Below are positions 34,705 to 43,475 of a stretch of DNA of 64,000 nucleotides, in pieces. Source of the stretch: Candidatus Amarobacillus elongatus (GTDB lineage: Bacteria > Chloroflexota > Dehalococcoidia > Tepidiformales > Tepidiformaceae); NCBI GenBank assembly GCA_016703545.1, contig JADJBX010000001.1, positions 62,001 through 126,000 of the forward strand, given 5' to 3'. Both the position numbers and the translations under genes were made by a program. The notes under the pieces were generated by a model that worked only from the letters and a program-made list of their open reading frames with translations, made no database searches and was not told the origin of the DNA. Numbering within the stretch: position 1 is the stretch's first letter; each line of letters starts with the position of its first letter.

Positions 34705-35760
34705 TCAGTGGCAGGCGAGCGCGAGCGCGCGGCCAATCTCCTCAGCTGCAGCCGGGCCGGTGTCCGTGGAACCGAGGAACCATGGGTTGTCGCGCGGGTC
34801 CGCTCCCGGAGCCGCGGGCAGGTTCGAGCGCTGCAGCTGGATGCACATGGACCGCCGCGGGACGCCCTCGCGGTCGACGAACACAGCAAGCACGCGGGCG
34901 TGGACCGTGCCCGCGGCGCCTTCCATTGCGATGACGGGCCCGACCACCGGGGTGAGCTTCGCTGTGTCGGCCCAGTCCGCCCGCATCTGATCCAGCGGCT
35001 GCCGCTTGCCCTCCAGGATGTACGAGCTCGCGCGGTCGAAGTCGCCGCGGCGGATGGCATCGAAGAACGCGGTGGCGGCAGCAACGGGGCTCGTGCGATC
35101 CGCGAAGGGAGCGCCGAAGTTCGCGACCCGATCCCGGTAGCCGTCGCACCCGTGGTCGAGGAGGGCGGGCACGCTGTCGGCGGCGGCGACGGGCGCGATC
35201 GTGGCCTCCTCGATGTGCCAGCGTTCGTCGGCAGGGTCGGCACTGACACCCTCGGCGGCGCGCCAGGTGGAGTAGCAACCCGCGAAGCGCTGGCGCGTGC
35301 CGTTCACGGTCACGGCTTCGATGACCGCGGCGACGACCATGCGCCGGTTGCCGGCCGCGGCGTCGATCCCGGATGCGGGCCGAAGGATCGGCACCGCGAG
35401 CACCGTCCCCGCATAGCCGGCGGCGAACGCGGGCTCGCCGACAGCGGGGTTGCGCAGGTAGGCGTATGCGCGCGCGAAGTCGTGCCGGTTCACGGCGTCG
35501 TAGTAGGAAACGAGCATGGCGACGGGGCCGGTGGCGTCGTCGAAGGGAGCCGCGGGCAGGGGAACCGATGCCGCGGGCGGCGGCGTCACGCTGGGGCTCG
35601 GCACGGTCGTGGCCGTCTCCGTTGGAACGGCGCCGGTGGCGGTCGCCGGCTGCGGCGTCGCCACCGAGGCTGTCGGCGCGGGCGACGAATCGCCGGTCCC
35701 GCAGGCGCCCGCGAAGGCCGCCGCCGCTGCCATGACAACCGATGCCCACGCTGCTCGCAT
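34705..35760 (-). CDS. Lipoprotein with two NTF2-like repeats
   Basis: 351 aa. The signal sequence ends in the lipobox FAGAC (Cys20), then a ~45-residue Thr/Pro/Ala linker. Two similar ~110-residue domains follow: each begins with a helix around YYDAVNRHDFARAYAYL or FFDAIRRGDFDRASSYI, the NTF2-like/DUF4878 pattern. The C-terminal part carries a few Cys residues. Exported and lipid-anchored. The function is unknown, perhaps ligand binding. AGGAGGACGT precedes the ATG. Confidence 0.85.
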   Translation of the reverse strand: MRAAWASVVMAAAAAFAGACGTGDSSPAPTASVATPQPATATGAVPTETATTVPSPSVTPPPAASVPLPAAPFDDATGPVAMLVSYYDAVNRHDFARAYAYLRNPAVGEPAFAAGYAGTVLAVPILRPASGIDAAAGNRRMVVAAVIEAVTVNGTRQRFAGCYSTWRAAEGVSADPADERWHIEEATIAPVAAADSVPALLDHGCDGYRDRVANFGAPFADRTSPVAAATAFFDAIRRGDFDRASSYILEGKRQPLDQMRADWADTAKLTPVVGPVIAMEGAAGTVHARVLAVFVDREGVPRRSMCIQLQRSNLPAAPGADPRDNPWFLGSTDTGPAAAEEIGRALALACH

Positions 35761-35940
35761 ACGTCCTCCTCGATCCCGCTCCCTCTTCCTGACGCGCCCG
35801 CGGACGCGGCGGTTCCTCGCCGGGCCGGCTCGCAATGAAGCTGCAAGCATCCGGGCACGGCACCCGGACGTTCCCGCGTTCACCGTTCCTCCACCTCGCT
35901 GCAACCAGCGAGGGGGACACTGCGGGAGGTGGAAGCGACA

Positions 35941-36231
35941 ATGCATCGAGTGTTGATGATGGGAGCGGTGGGCGTCCTTGGGCTCGCCCTTACGCGGATG
36001 GAGGCGCCCCTCGGCGAGGCCACATTCAGCCGCGACTGCCTATCCGGGAGCGAGTACCGGGTGTGCCTGGCGCAGGGCGCGGGTGCGCTGCGCGCGGGAC
36101 TTGTGGAGGGCGCCGCGGACGTGTCCCGCTCGCTGGAGATCCCCGGACACGACCCTGCGACGTATTCGAGCCTGGCTTCCAAACTGCGCGGCGGAGACCC
36201 GGGGCTGGGCGCGTCCGGCCCGCTGGAGTGA
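35941..36231 (+). CDS. Small secreted hypothetical protein
   Basis: 96 aa. An N-terminal hydrophobic stretch (VLMMGAVGVLGLALT) looks like a signal peptide; the mature part has two Cys (DCLSGSEYRVC) that could pair. Not recognised. The GGAGGT at 35924-35929 lies 11 bases upstream of the ATG; a GTG at 35929 would start 12 bases earlier. Convergent with the PHP gene. Moderately likely to be real. Confidence 0.55.
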   Translation: MHRVLMMGAVGVLGLALTRMEAPLGEATFSRDCLSGSEYRVCLAQGAGALRAGLVEGAADVSRSLEIPGHDPATYSSLASKLRGGDPGLGASGPLE

Positions 36232-36232
36232 C

Positions 36233-36823
36233 CTACTCGAGCAACACGGCGCTGTAAGCACCCGCGAGCAGAGCGGCGACAAGCGCTTCATCGCCAGCGA
36301 CTGCGTGGTCGAAACGGGTCGCGGCGCGGCCCACCTCCGCGGGGGTGTGTGCATCGGAGCCGCCGATCCCGGGCAGCCGGAACCCGTGCGCGAGCCCCGT
36401 TGCGGCGATGTTCTGGAGGCGGGAGTCGGAGCCGTTGATGGCCTCGACCGAGGCGAAGTACTCGACAGTGCGATGGTCCACCTTCAGGAGGCCGTCGCGC
36501 GCTGGGTGGGCGAGGAAGAGGACGCCACCTACCGACTCCGCCGCCGCGAATGCCGCCTCGATGGTCGCGAGCGGCGCCGGCGTGGCGGGCAGGCCGAAGG
36601 CCAGCACGTGCCCGATGTCTGTCGTGAGCTCGACGCCGTGGAAGATGGGGAACGCCGTCCGCTCGCGCAGTTCGTCCAGCACCGCCAGGTCCCACCAGCG
36701 GTCGTGCTCCGTGAGGCAGATGCCATCGAGGCCGCGGGCGCGGGCGAGCGCGACCACCTGTTCGGGGGAGAGTGCGCTGCACTGGGACAGCGGCCGGGTG
36801 TGGCAGTGCAGGTCGATGAGCAC
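36233..36823 (-). CDS. PHP-domain phosphoesterase
   Basis: 196 aa. The PHP metal-binding motifs are complete: DLHCHT at residue 4, LTEHD, HGVELTT and GGSDAH. LAHPARDG is also conserved. It resembles stand-alone PHP phosphatases that act on histidinol phosphate, nucleotides or AMP-like substrates; the substrate here is not known. It lies 5 bases after the LysR gene on the same strand. Confidence 0.9.
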   Translation of the reverse strand: MLIDLHCHTRPLSQCSALSPEQVVALARARGLDGICLTEHDRWWDLAVLDELRERTAFPIFHGVELTTDIGHVLAFGLPATPAPLATIEAAFAAAESVGGVLFLAHPARDGLLKVDHRTVEYFASVEAINGSDSRLQNIAATGLAHGFRLPGIGGSDAHTPAEVGRAATRFDHAVAGDEALVAALLAGAYSAVLLE

Positions 36824-36828
36824 GCCGG

Positions 36829-37728
36829 CTACCGCGGAAGGCGGGTGCTGTAGATTTCGCCCAACAAATCCAGGAATGCGGACATTGGCCCGGATTGCGG
36901 CTTGTTTCTGCGGTACATCACGGCGATATCACGCTCGACCGGCTCGGCCGATTCAATGTGGACTTTGTGAAGCGTTCCGAGGCGAATTTCGCGGTCGACC
37001 GAGAGTTCCGGGAGCAGCGCAATGCCGAGGTTCTGCTCGACCATTTTCTTCGTCGCTTCGATGCTATCGAGCTGCATTTGCTGATGTGGAACGACACCGA
37101 GATCCCGAAACAGCGACAGGATCATGCCGTAGTACCCGGAATCGCGGTCGAACAAGATCAGGGAGTCCTCGGCCAGGTCTTCGACGCGAACGGAGCCCTT
37201 CTTCGCATAGCGATGCTCCGAGGAGACGACGAGAACGAGCTGGTCGCGGTAGAGGACGATGGTGCGAACGTCTGGATGGTTGATGGGGCGCCCGAAGCCG
37301 ACCTGGACGTCGTCATCGAGCACCATCTGCAGCACTTCATCGGAGTGGCCGGTGCGCACCATCACATCCACGCCGCCGCGGTTGTCGCAGAAGATCTTGA
37401 GGAGGCGGGGCAGGACGTACGTCCCCACGGCGGGCGCGGCCCCGATGGTAAGGCGCCCGGCAACGCCGTCCCGCGTGCCTTCGAGCACCATCAGGCCGTC
37501 GTTGAGGGTGCGGAGGACGCGCTGGGCGTAGGGGAGGAAGGCGACGCCGGCGTCGGTCAGCTTCACGCCCCGGCCCATGCGTTCGAAGAGGGACTGGCCC
37601 ACCTCGCGTTCGAGGGATTGGATGCGGTTGCTCAGCGAAGGTTGGGCGACGCTTAGGAGCTCGGCGGCGCGGCTGAAGCTGCCGCAATCCGCGGCGGCGA
37701 TGAACGCATCAAGTTGCGCCAGTTCCAA
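36829..37728 (-). CDS. LysR-family transcriptional regulator
   Basis: 299 aa with the TTG start at 37728, which has GGAGAG six bases upstream. An ATG at 37773 would add 15 non-conserved residues. The winged helix is FIAAADCGSFSRAAELLSVAQ, SLSNRIQSLEREVGQSLFER; the ligand domain begins at GRLTIGAAPAVGTYVLP and has the CbbR/CysB-like layout. It regulates neighbouring or distant genes in response to a small effector; the PHP gene is directly downstream. Confidence 0.93.
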   Translation of the reverse strand: MELAQLDAFIAAADCGSFSRAAELLSVAQPSLSNRIQSLEREVGQSLFERMGRGVKLTDAGVAFLPYAQRVLRTLNDGLMVLEGTRDGVAGRLTIGAAPAVGTYVLPRLLKIFCDNRGGVDVMVRTGHSDEVLQMVLDDDVQVGFGRPINHPDVRTIVLYRDQLVLVVSSEHRYAKKGSVRVEDLAEDSLILFDRDSGYYGMILSLFRDLGVVPHQQMQLDSIEATKKMVEQNLGIALLPELSVDREIRLGTLHKVHIESAEPVERDIAVMYRRNKPQSGPMSAFLDLLGEIYSTRLPR

Positions 37729-37834
37729 GGATGGCTCTCCGGCCAGCCATAGCGGCAGGCTATGGATGAGCATAGCGGCCCGCCGAGGCATAGGCCAGAC
37801 CTAGCGATCCATTCGCCGGACCCACCGGGAGGGG

Positions 37835-38372
37835 CTATTCGAAGTAGTTGCTCATCACCCAGCGAAGGGTTTCGCGCGCCGGTCACGATGCCGACGACCT
37901 TCCCCTCGCTGACCACGGGAATGTGGCGAAAGCCGCCCGAGCCCATCTTGTTGAGGGCCGTGGCGACGGTGTCGTCGCCGCGAAGGATGACCGGGTCCGG
38001 CGTCATGATGTCGGTGATGGGGCGGGCGTTCATGCCCTCGCGGCCGGCGACCTTCTTGAGGACATCGCGCTCGGTGAAGATGCCGATGATGCGCGCCCCG
38101 TCGGCGACGATCACGGCGCCGGAGGACTGGGCGGCGACGAGCGTCACGGCCTCCCCGACGGTGGTGGTCGCGGGGATGATGGCGGCGCGTGCCATGCGAA
38201 GGTTCGCGATGCGGTCAAGGAACGGGGATTCGCTCGCGAGCTGGGCGGTTTCGGGAACATCGACGGTGCGCAGGTCCATGGTGCAGTTCTGGCAGGTGTC
38301 CGCACCTTCGATGTTCTCAGCGCCGCAGCTCGGGCAGATGACAATATTGGTGACTTCGGCCACGGTGTTCAT
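37835..38372 (-). CDS. Zinc-ribbon plus CBS-pair protein, frameshifted near its 3' end
   Basis: About 178 aa. Starts with a zinc ribbon (ICPSCG, then CQNC), followed by a CBS pair (VGEAVTLVAAQSSGAVIVAD, IGIFTERDVLK, DIMTPDPVI, GFRHIPVVSEGKVVGIVTG). The frame then changes at 37871-37882. In the neighbouring frame it reads RETLRWVMSNYFE and stops at 37835, a normal CBS ending. The correction is one extra base in a GC repeat. A GTG at 38363 has better ribosome-site spacing than the ATG at 38372. It likely senses adenine nucleotides. It lies just downstream of korB. Confidence 0.85.
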
Positions 38373-38386
38373 CCTCCGGGGAACAG

Positions 38387-38417
38387 CCTGGGCCGCGGCA
38401 TGATGCCGCGGCCCAGG
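38387..38417 (-). terminator. Perfect hairpin between korB and the zinc-ribbon CBS gene
   Basis: 14-bp perfect stem (CCTGGGCCGCGGCA, 3-base loop TGA, TGCCGCGGCCCAGG) in the 70-base gap. No U-run follows on the minus strand, so read-through or mRNA stabilisation is as likely as termination. Confidence 0.55.
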
Positions 38418-38442
38418 CGCGAGGTTGAACCGGGAACGGGCG

Positions 38443-39480
38443 TCAGGAGACCGTCCAGGTCTCCCCACTGTACAGGACGTCGTCGAACTTTCCAGCCCCT
38501 TTCGCCATCGCATCATCGACCTGCTTCTGCAGCAATTGGTCAAAGGTCGGCGCCTGGATATTGCGGAAGACGCCCACGGGAACGGGGAATTCCGGGTAAT
38601 CCATGCCGACGAGGATGTTTGCAAGGGTCGGGTTATCGGCCGACGCATCGTGCACGAGAAGGCCGTCGTCGTCCGCCGTATTCATCACGACTTCTGGGAG
38701 GAAGCCGTTGAGGCGAATGCCATGTTCCATGTTCTTGCCGAACCGCACCGGCTTGCCATCTTCCAGGTACACCATGCGGTCCTGGCGGACTTCCTTATCG
38801 GTGAACGCGGCGTATGCACCATCGTTGAAAATGTTGCAGTTCTGATACACCTCGACGAACGAGATGCCCTTGTGCTGCGTCGCCTTGTAGAGCGTTTCCT
38901 CGAGGTGCTTCGTATCGCGATCGATGGAGCGGGCGACGAAGGTGGCACCGGCGGCGAGCGCGACGCGGATCGGGTTGAGCGGCTTCTCGGTCGTCCCGTA
39001 GGGGGAGGACTTCGTCACCTTGCCGAACTCGGAGGTGGGCGAGTACTGGCCCTTGGTGAGCCCGTAAATGCGGTTGTTGAAGAGGATGACGTTGAGGTCG
39101 ACGTTGCGGCGCATGGCGTGGAGCAGGTGGTTGCCGCCGATGGAGAGCCCGTCGCCGTCGCCGGTGATGACGAACACGGTCAGGTCGGGCCGGGCCGACT
39201 TGAGGCCGGTCGCGAGGGTGAGCGCGCGGCCGTGGATGCTGTGGAAGCCGTAGGTCTCCACGTAGTAGGGGAAGCGGCTGGAGCAGCCGATGCCGCTGAT
39301 GAAGACGATGTTCTCCTTGGGGACCTTCAGCTCGGGCAGCATCTTCTGCATCTGGGCGAGGATGGAGTAGTCCCCGCAGCCGGGGCACCAGCGCACTTCC
39401 TGGTTGGAGACGAAGTCCTTCCGCGTGAGCACGGGAAGGTCGGAGATGATGTTACCGCCCTCGGTGGTCGGTGCTGCCAT
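38443..39480 (-). CDS. korB: 2-oxoacid:ferredoxin oxidoreductase, beta subunit
   Basis: 345 aa. The TPP/Mg2+ region is GDGDGLSIGGNHLLHAMRRN, and WCPGCGDYSIL and GIGCSSRFPYY are the cluster and substrate-side signatures. It oxidises a 2-oxoacid (most like 2-oxoglutarate) to acyl-CoA with ferredoxin reduction, together with the gamma-alpha subunit. It starts 3 bases after the korA stop. The exact 2-oxoacid cannot be fixed from the sequence; KorAB for 2-oxoglutarate is the best guess. Confidence 0.93.
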   Translation of the reverse strand: MAAPTTEGGNIISDLPVLTRKDFVSNQEVRWCPGCGDYSILAQMQKMLPELKVPKENIVFISGIGCSSRFPYYVETYGFHSIHGRALTLATGLKSARPDLTVFVITGDGDGLSIGGNHLLHAMRRNVDLNVILFNNRIYGLTKGQYSPTSEFGKVTKSSPYGTTEKPLNPIRVALAAGATFVARSIDRDTKHLEETLYKATQHKGISFVEVYQNCNIFNDGAYAAFTDKEVRQDRMVYLEDGKPVRFGKNMEHGIRLNGFLPEVVMNTADDDGLLVHDASADNPTLANILVGMDYPEFPVPVGVFRNIQAPTFDQLLQKQVDDAMAKGAGKFDDVLYSGETWTVS

Positions 39481-39483
39481 GGA

Positions 39484-41388
39484 TCAGCCTCCCAGCACGG
39501 ACGCCGGCCCGAACTGAAGTTCGAAGGGACCGGAGAGACCGAGCACTTCGTCGATCTTTCCTTCGATCTCCGCGATCTTGAACGGCTGGCCCGCAATCTT
39601 GTTGAACGGAACGGCATCAACCAGGAACTTGCCGCGGATGAGCAGCGAGAGCTGGCCGGTGTTGAGCTCGGGGATGAGGACGTGCTTGAAGCTCCGCAGG
39701 ACGGACTCCAGGTTCCCCGGGAACGGGTTCAGGTAGCGCAGGTGCGCCGATGACACGGAAAGGCCGCGGCGGCGGGCACGTTCGGCGGCGGTGGTGATGG
39801 CGCCGTAGGTGCCACCCCAGCCGAGAACGAGGAGGTCGCCGGTGGCGGGACCGTTCACTTCGAGGGCCGGGATGTCGTTCACGACGCGCTCGACGCGTTC
39901 CTTGCGGAACATGGTCATGCGGTGGTGGTTGCCCGGGTCGTAGTCGATGTCGCCGGTCTCGGACGACTTCTCGATGCCACCGATGCGATGCTCGAGGCCC
40001 TTCGTGCCCGGCACCGCCCACGGGCGCGCAAGCGTCTGCGGGTCGCGGCGGTAGGGCGAGAAGGTCTCGGGATCGGTGTGGTACTTGTAGGTGACGTCCG
40101 GCAGGTCGGCCAGGTTCGGGATGCGCCACGGCTCGGAGCCGTTGCCGAGGTAGCCGTCGCTCAGGTAGATGACGGGCACCATGTACTTGAGGGCGATGCG
40201 GAACGCCTCGATGGCCATGGTGAAGCACTCGGAGGGCGTGGCCGGGGCGACGATGGCGACGGGTGAATCGCCATTGCGGCCGTACATCGCCTGGAGCAGG
40301 TCGGCCTGCTCGGTCTTGGTCGGCATGCCCGTGCTGGGGCCCGCGCGCTGGACGTCGATGACGACGAGCGGGAGCTCGGTCATGACGGCGAGGTTGAGGG
40401 CTTCGCTCTTGAGAGCGAGGCCGGGGCCGCTTGTCCCGGTGAGGGCCATGTGGCCGCCGTAGGCAGCGCCGATGGCGGCGCCAATCGCGGCGATTTCGTC
40501 CTCGGCCTGGACCGTCTTCACGCCGAAGTTTCGGAGCTTCGAAAGCTCGTGGAGGACATCGGAGGCGGGCGTGATCGGGTAGCTGGCGTAGAACAGCGGC
40601 AGGCCGGCCTTCACCGAGGCGGCGAGGAAGCCGAGCGCCGTCGCTTCGTTGCCGCTGATGTGGCGGTACGTGCCCGGCTCCACGGCGGCAGGGGCGACTT
40701 CGTAGCGGGTGCGGAAGAGCTCCGTGGTCTCGCCGAAGTTGTAGCCGGACTTCAGCGCGCGCACGTTGGCATCGAGCTGCTCGGGCATGCGCCCGAAGCG
40801 CTCCTCGGCCCAGCGGATGGTCGTCTCCATGGAGCGGCCGTAGAGCCAGAGGATGAGGCCGAGGGCGTAGAAGTTGCGGGACTTGAACTTCTGCGCGGCA
40901 TTCAGCGGCAGCCCGTCGAGGGCGAGTTCGTTCTGGTGCGTGATGCGCACCTTCACGACCTGCCACTTCGCGAGGGAGCCGTCCTCAAGGGGGTTCGAGG
41001 TATACCCCGCCTTCTTGAGGTTGCCGGCGCTGAATTCGTCCTCATCGACGATGAGCAGGCCGCCATCGCGGAGGTCGTTGACGTTGGTGCGCACGGCCGC
41101 CGGGTTCATGGCGACGAGCACGTCCGGCTGGTCGCCGGGGGTGCGGATGTCGGTGCTCGCGAAGGAGAGCTGGAAGCCCGAGACGCCCGGGAGAGATCCG
41201 GTGGGGGCGCGGATTTCAGCCGGGTAGTCGGGGAGCGTCGCGAGGTCGTTCCCGAACACGGCTGTGGTCTTGGTGAACTGGGTCCCCGTGAGCTGCATCC
41301 CGTCGCCGGAATCACCGGCGAAACGGATCGTGACGCGGTCGAGTTCCTCGACGGCGCGTTGGGGACGAACCGGGCTCTCTGTTGTCAT
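39484..41388 (-). CDS. korA: 2-oxoacid:ferredoxin oxidoreductase, fused gamma-alpha subunit
   Basis: 634 aa. Residues 1-~190 are the gamma domain (VTIRFAGDSGDGMQLTG, LPDYPAEIRAPTGSLPGVSGFQ). The rest is the alpha (pyrimidine) domain: GNEATALGFLAASVKAG, YASYPITPASDVLHEL, SGPGLALKSE and QRAGPSTGMPTKTEQADLLQAMYGRNGDSP. It forms the active site with KorB. An upstream CBS gene ends 8 bases before it. The GTG at 41403 would add 5 residues to the chosen ATG. Confidence 0.94.
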   Translation of the reverse strand: MTTESPVRPQRAVEELDRVTIRFAGDSGDGMQLTGTQFTKTTAVFGNDLATLPDYPAEIRAPTGSLPGVSGFQLSFASTDIRTPGDQPDVLVAMNPAAVRTNVNDLRDGGLLIVDEDEFSAGNLKKAGYTSNPLEDGSLAKWQVVKVRITHQNELALDGLPLNAAQKFKSRNFYALGLILWLYGRSMETTIRWAEERFGRMPEQLDANVRALKSGYNFGETTELFRTRYEVAPAAVEPGTYRHISGNEATALGFLAASVKAGLPLFYASYPITPASDVLHELSKLRNFGVKTVQAEDEIAAIGAAIGAAYGGHMALTGTSGPGLALKSEALNLAVMTELPLVVIDVQRAGPSTGMPTKTEQADLLQAMYGRNGDSPVAIVAPATPSECFTMAIEAFRIALKYMVPVIYLSDGYLGNGSEPWRIPNLADLPDVTYKYHTDPETFSPYRRDPQTLARPWAVPGTKGLEHRIGGIEKSSETGDIDYDPGNHHRMTMFRKERVERVVNDIPALEVNGPATGDLLVLGWGGTYGAITTAAERARRRGLSVSSAHLRYLNPFPGNLESVLRSFKHVLIPELNTGQLSLLIRGKFLVDAVPFNKIAGQPFKIAEIEGKIDEVLGLSGPFELQFGPASVLGG

Positions 41389-41395
41389 CGGCCTG

Positions 41396-41866
41396 CTAAC
41401 CACCCTCTTGTTTTTCCATCACCTGGTGCGGGCGTGGAGGTAGGTTGAGAACGTCCTCGGGGAATTCTTCCGCGAGGTGACGGAGGAGGTCCCCCGTCCG
41501 GACGAGGCCGGTCACCCGGTCCCCATCGACCACTGGCAAGGTGCGGTATGAATGCTGCTGAAGGATGGCGATTGCCTCGCCGACCGTCGCCGTGGCGGCG
41601 ACAGTGCGGGGCGAGGCCGTGCACACGGCGCGAACGGGCTGGCTCCAATCGAAACCTTCGCCCATGCAACGCGTGAGCAGGTCCCGTTCGGTAAAGATGC
41701 CGGTGAGACGGCCCTCGTCGACGGTTACCACGCACGACCGCGATCCCTCGCGCATCAGTTCGAGCGCGCGGGAAACGGGATCGTTCGGGGTAACGGCGAC
41801 GGGTTCCTCGAGTGGAAGGTTCGAGAGGTGCTGGTCAACGAATCGGCTAAGCCGTAATCGGTCCAT
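41396..41866 (-). CDS. CBS-domain protein upstream of korA
   Basis: 156 aa, two CBS motifs: VTPNDPVSRALELMREGSRSCVVTV then TGIFTERDLLTRC, and SPRTVAATATVGEAIAILQQ then LPVVDGDRVTGLVRTGDLLRHL. The pair would bind AMP/ATP or a related ligand. It lies just upstream of korA in the same direction and its end is 8 bases from korA's start. A regulatory role on the oxidoreductase or ferredoxin flux is inferred. Confidence 0.9.
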   Translation of the reverse strand: MDRLRLSRFVDQHLSNLPLEEPVAVTPNDPVSRALELMREGSRSCVVTVDEGRLTGIFTERDLLTRCMGEGFDWSQPVRAVCTASPRTVAATATVGEAIAILQQHSYRTLPVVDGDRVTGLVRTGDLLRHLAEEFPEDVLNLPPRPHQVMEKQEGG

Positions 41867-41930
41867 GTCCGCCTGTTTTCGGTGAGCATTCGGTCAGGCG
41901 TGCCCGCCCCACGCCGTGGCGATGGGGCAT

Positions 41931-41960
41931 ACCGTACCCGGGTTAGTGTAGCCGATTCAA
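41931..41960 (-). promoter_or_regulatory. Probable promoter of the CBS-korA-korB operon
   Basis: On the minus strand, TTGAAT (41955-41960) and TACGGT (41931-41936, TAnnnT type) are 18 bases apart and lie 65 bases before the CBS gene start. The 230-base gap is shared with the divergent HD-GYP gene. Nothing else is evident in it. Confidence 0.5.
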
Positions 41961-42096
41961 TTCACAAGTGCAGGAAGCGGCTGCCGTCTATGCCCGGGTG
42001 GTACCCTGATATCTGGCCGCTCCACCGGGCTGTCACTGTGGTGCCCCGGTCCCGTCGTCGATAACCCAAGTACCGGCGGCTGCCGGCGCGGAGCGC

Positions 42097-43428
42097 ATGC
42101 CCATGGCTTCGAAAGCTATCCAGACCGTCCGAGCAGGCGTTCTCGATGCCTCGCTGTACGACGATCTGTCTACCTCGGCGCTGCCCCGAATCTCGCGGGG
42201 CGCCATTCTCACGGCTCTGAGCCGCGCCTTCGACCTGGCGGAAGGCCGGAGGCCGGGCCACGCGCAGCGTGTTGCCTACGTCGGTGTCGCCCTCGCCGAA
42301 GAGCTCGGCCTGACTGGCACGCGGCTGGAGGAGGTCTTCTTCGGATGCCTCCTTCACGATGTTGGCATGGCGGCCACGCCCCAGGTCGTGCGCGACGGTC
42401 CCGTCGCGCAGCGGCCCGGCGCCCGGGACCGGCTCGCGGCCGTGCCCCAGGGCGGCTGGGCCGACGTCATCGAGGCGCTCACCCTGCATTGCGACCACGG
42501 CGCGAACGTCGCCCGCCGCCTCGGGCTGGGCGAATCCGTCGCGCGTGCGGTCGCTTCGCACCACGACTGCTGGGACGGCAGCGGGCTTGGGGCCACGCCC
42601 GGCGACAAGCAGCCGCTGGTGGCGCGCATCGTCGCCGTCGCGGACCGCGTTGAATCCATGATTGATGCCGAGGGTTCGCCGCTCATCGTTCGCCGTCGCG
42701 GGCCGAGGCTCGTGCGCGAAATGGGCGGGACCGAGATCGATCCGGAACTGGCGGAGCGCATGGCGATGCTCGCGGCGCGGGACGAGTTCTGGCTCGGGTT
42801 TTATGACAATGACCTGGCCACGGGGTTGATGTCCCTGAATTACGGCGGCGTGATGGGCCGCGAGGAGCTCTTCGACTTCCTCGGCGTGATGAGCGACGTG
42901 GTGGACGGCCGGAACGGCCGCGAGCCCGGCCGCGGGCGGCGGGTGGCGGAGCTGGCGCAGCGCGTGGCCCTCGCCTGTGACATGCCGGAACGGCGCGCGG
43001 ACCTCGTGAAGGTGGCTGCACTCCTCCAGGACCTTGGCACGCTGGGCGTGCCGGCGCATGTGCTTTCGAAGCCGGACATCCTGACCATCGAGGAGATGGG
43101 CACGGTGCAGATGCACCCCACCTACGCGCGGGACATCCTGAGCGAGGTCCCGGGCCTCGGTGCGCCGGCATGGTGGGTCGGGTGCCACCACGAACGGGTG
43201 GACGGCAAGGGCTACCCGGGAATGCTCGAAGGGGACGAGGTGCCCGTGGAGGCGCAGGTCATCGGCATGTGCGAAGCGTTCGACGCGCTCACGAGTGACC
43301 GGCCGTACCGCAAGGCGATGAGCCGCGCGGACGCCGTCGAAGTGCTGCGCGGGCTGAGCGGGACACGATTCGATGAGCGGGTGCTGGAGTCGTTCGAAGC
43401 CGCCGAAGGGCCGTTCACGACGCCGTAA
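42097..43428 (+). CDS. Tandem HD-GYP-type phosphodiesterase
   Basis: 443 aa with two HD-related domains. The first (residues ~30-200) has LLHDVGM (intact HD) and HHDCWDGSGLG but no GYP. The second (~280-443) has LLQDLGTLG, so the HD His is Gln, yet HHERVDGKGYPG is intact. In canonical HD-GYP proteins one domain carries both HD and GYP and degrades cyclic di-GMP; here each copy has lost a different half. No receiver or sensor domain is seen. Divergent from the CBS-korAB operon. Confidence 0.88.
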   Translation: MPMASKAIQTVRAGVLDASLYDDLSTSALPRISRGAILTALSRAFDLAEGRRPGHAQRVAYVGVALAEELGLTGTRLEEVFFGCLLHDVGMAATPQVVRDGPVAQRPGARDRLAAVPQGGWADVIEALTLHCDHGANVARRLGLGESVARAVASHHDCWDGSGLGATPGDKQPLVARIVAVADRVESMIDAEGSPLIVRRRGPRLVREMGGTEIDPELAERMAMLAARDEFWLGFYDNDLATGLMSLNYGGVMGREELFDFLGVMSDVVDGRNGREPGRGRRVAELAQRVALACDMPERRADLVKVAALLQDLGTLGVPAHVLSKPDILTIEEMGTVQMHPTYARDILSEVPGLGAPAWWVGCHHERVDGKGYPGMLEGDEVPVEAQVIGMCEAFDALTSDRPYRKAMSRADAVEVLRGLSGTRFDERVLESFEAAEGPFTTP

Positions 43429-43475
43429 CAGGCAGCGGGCATAGAATGCGCGCGACCCCAGCAGGAGGGCGCGCA

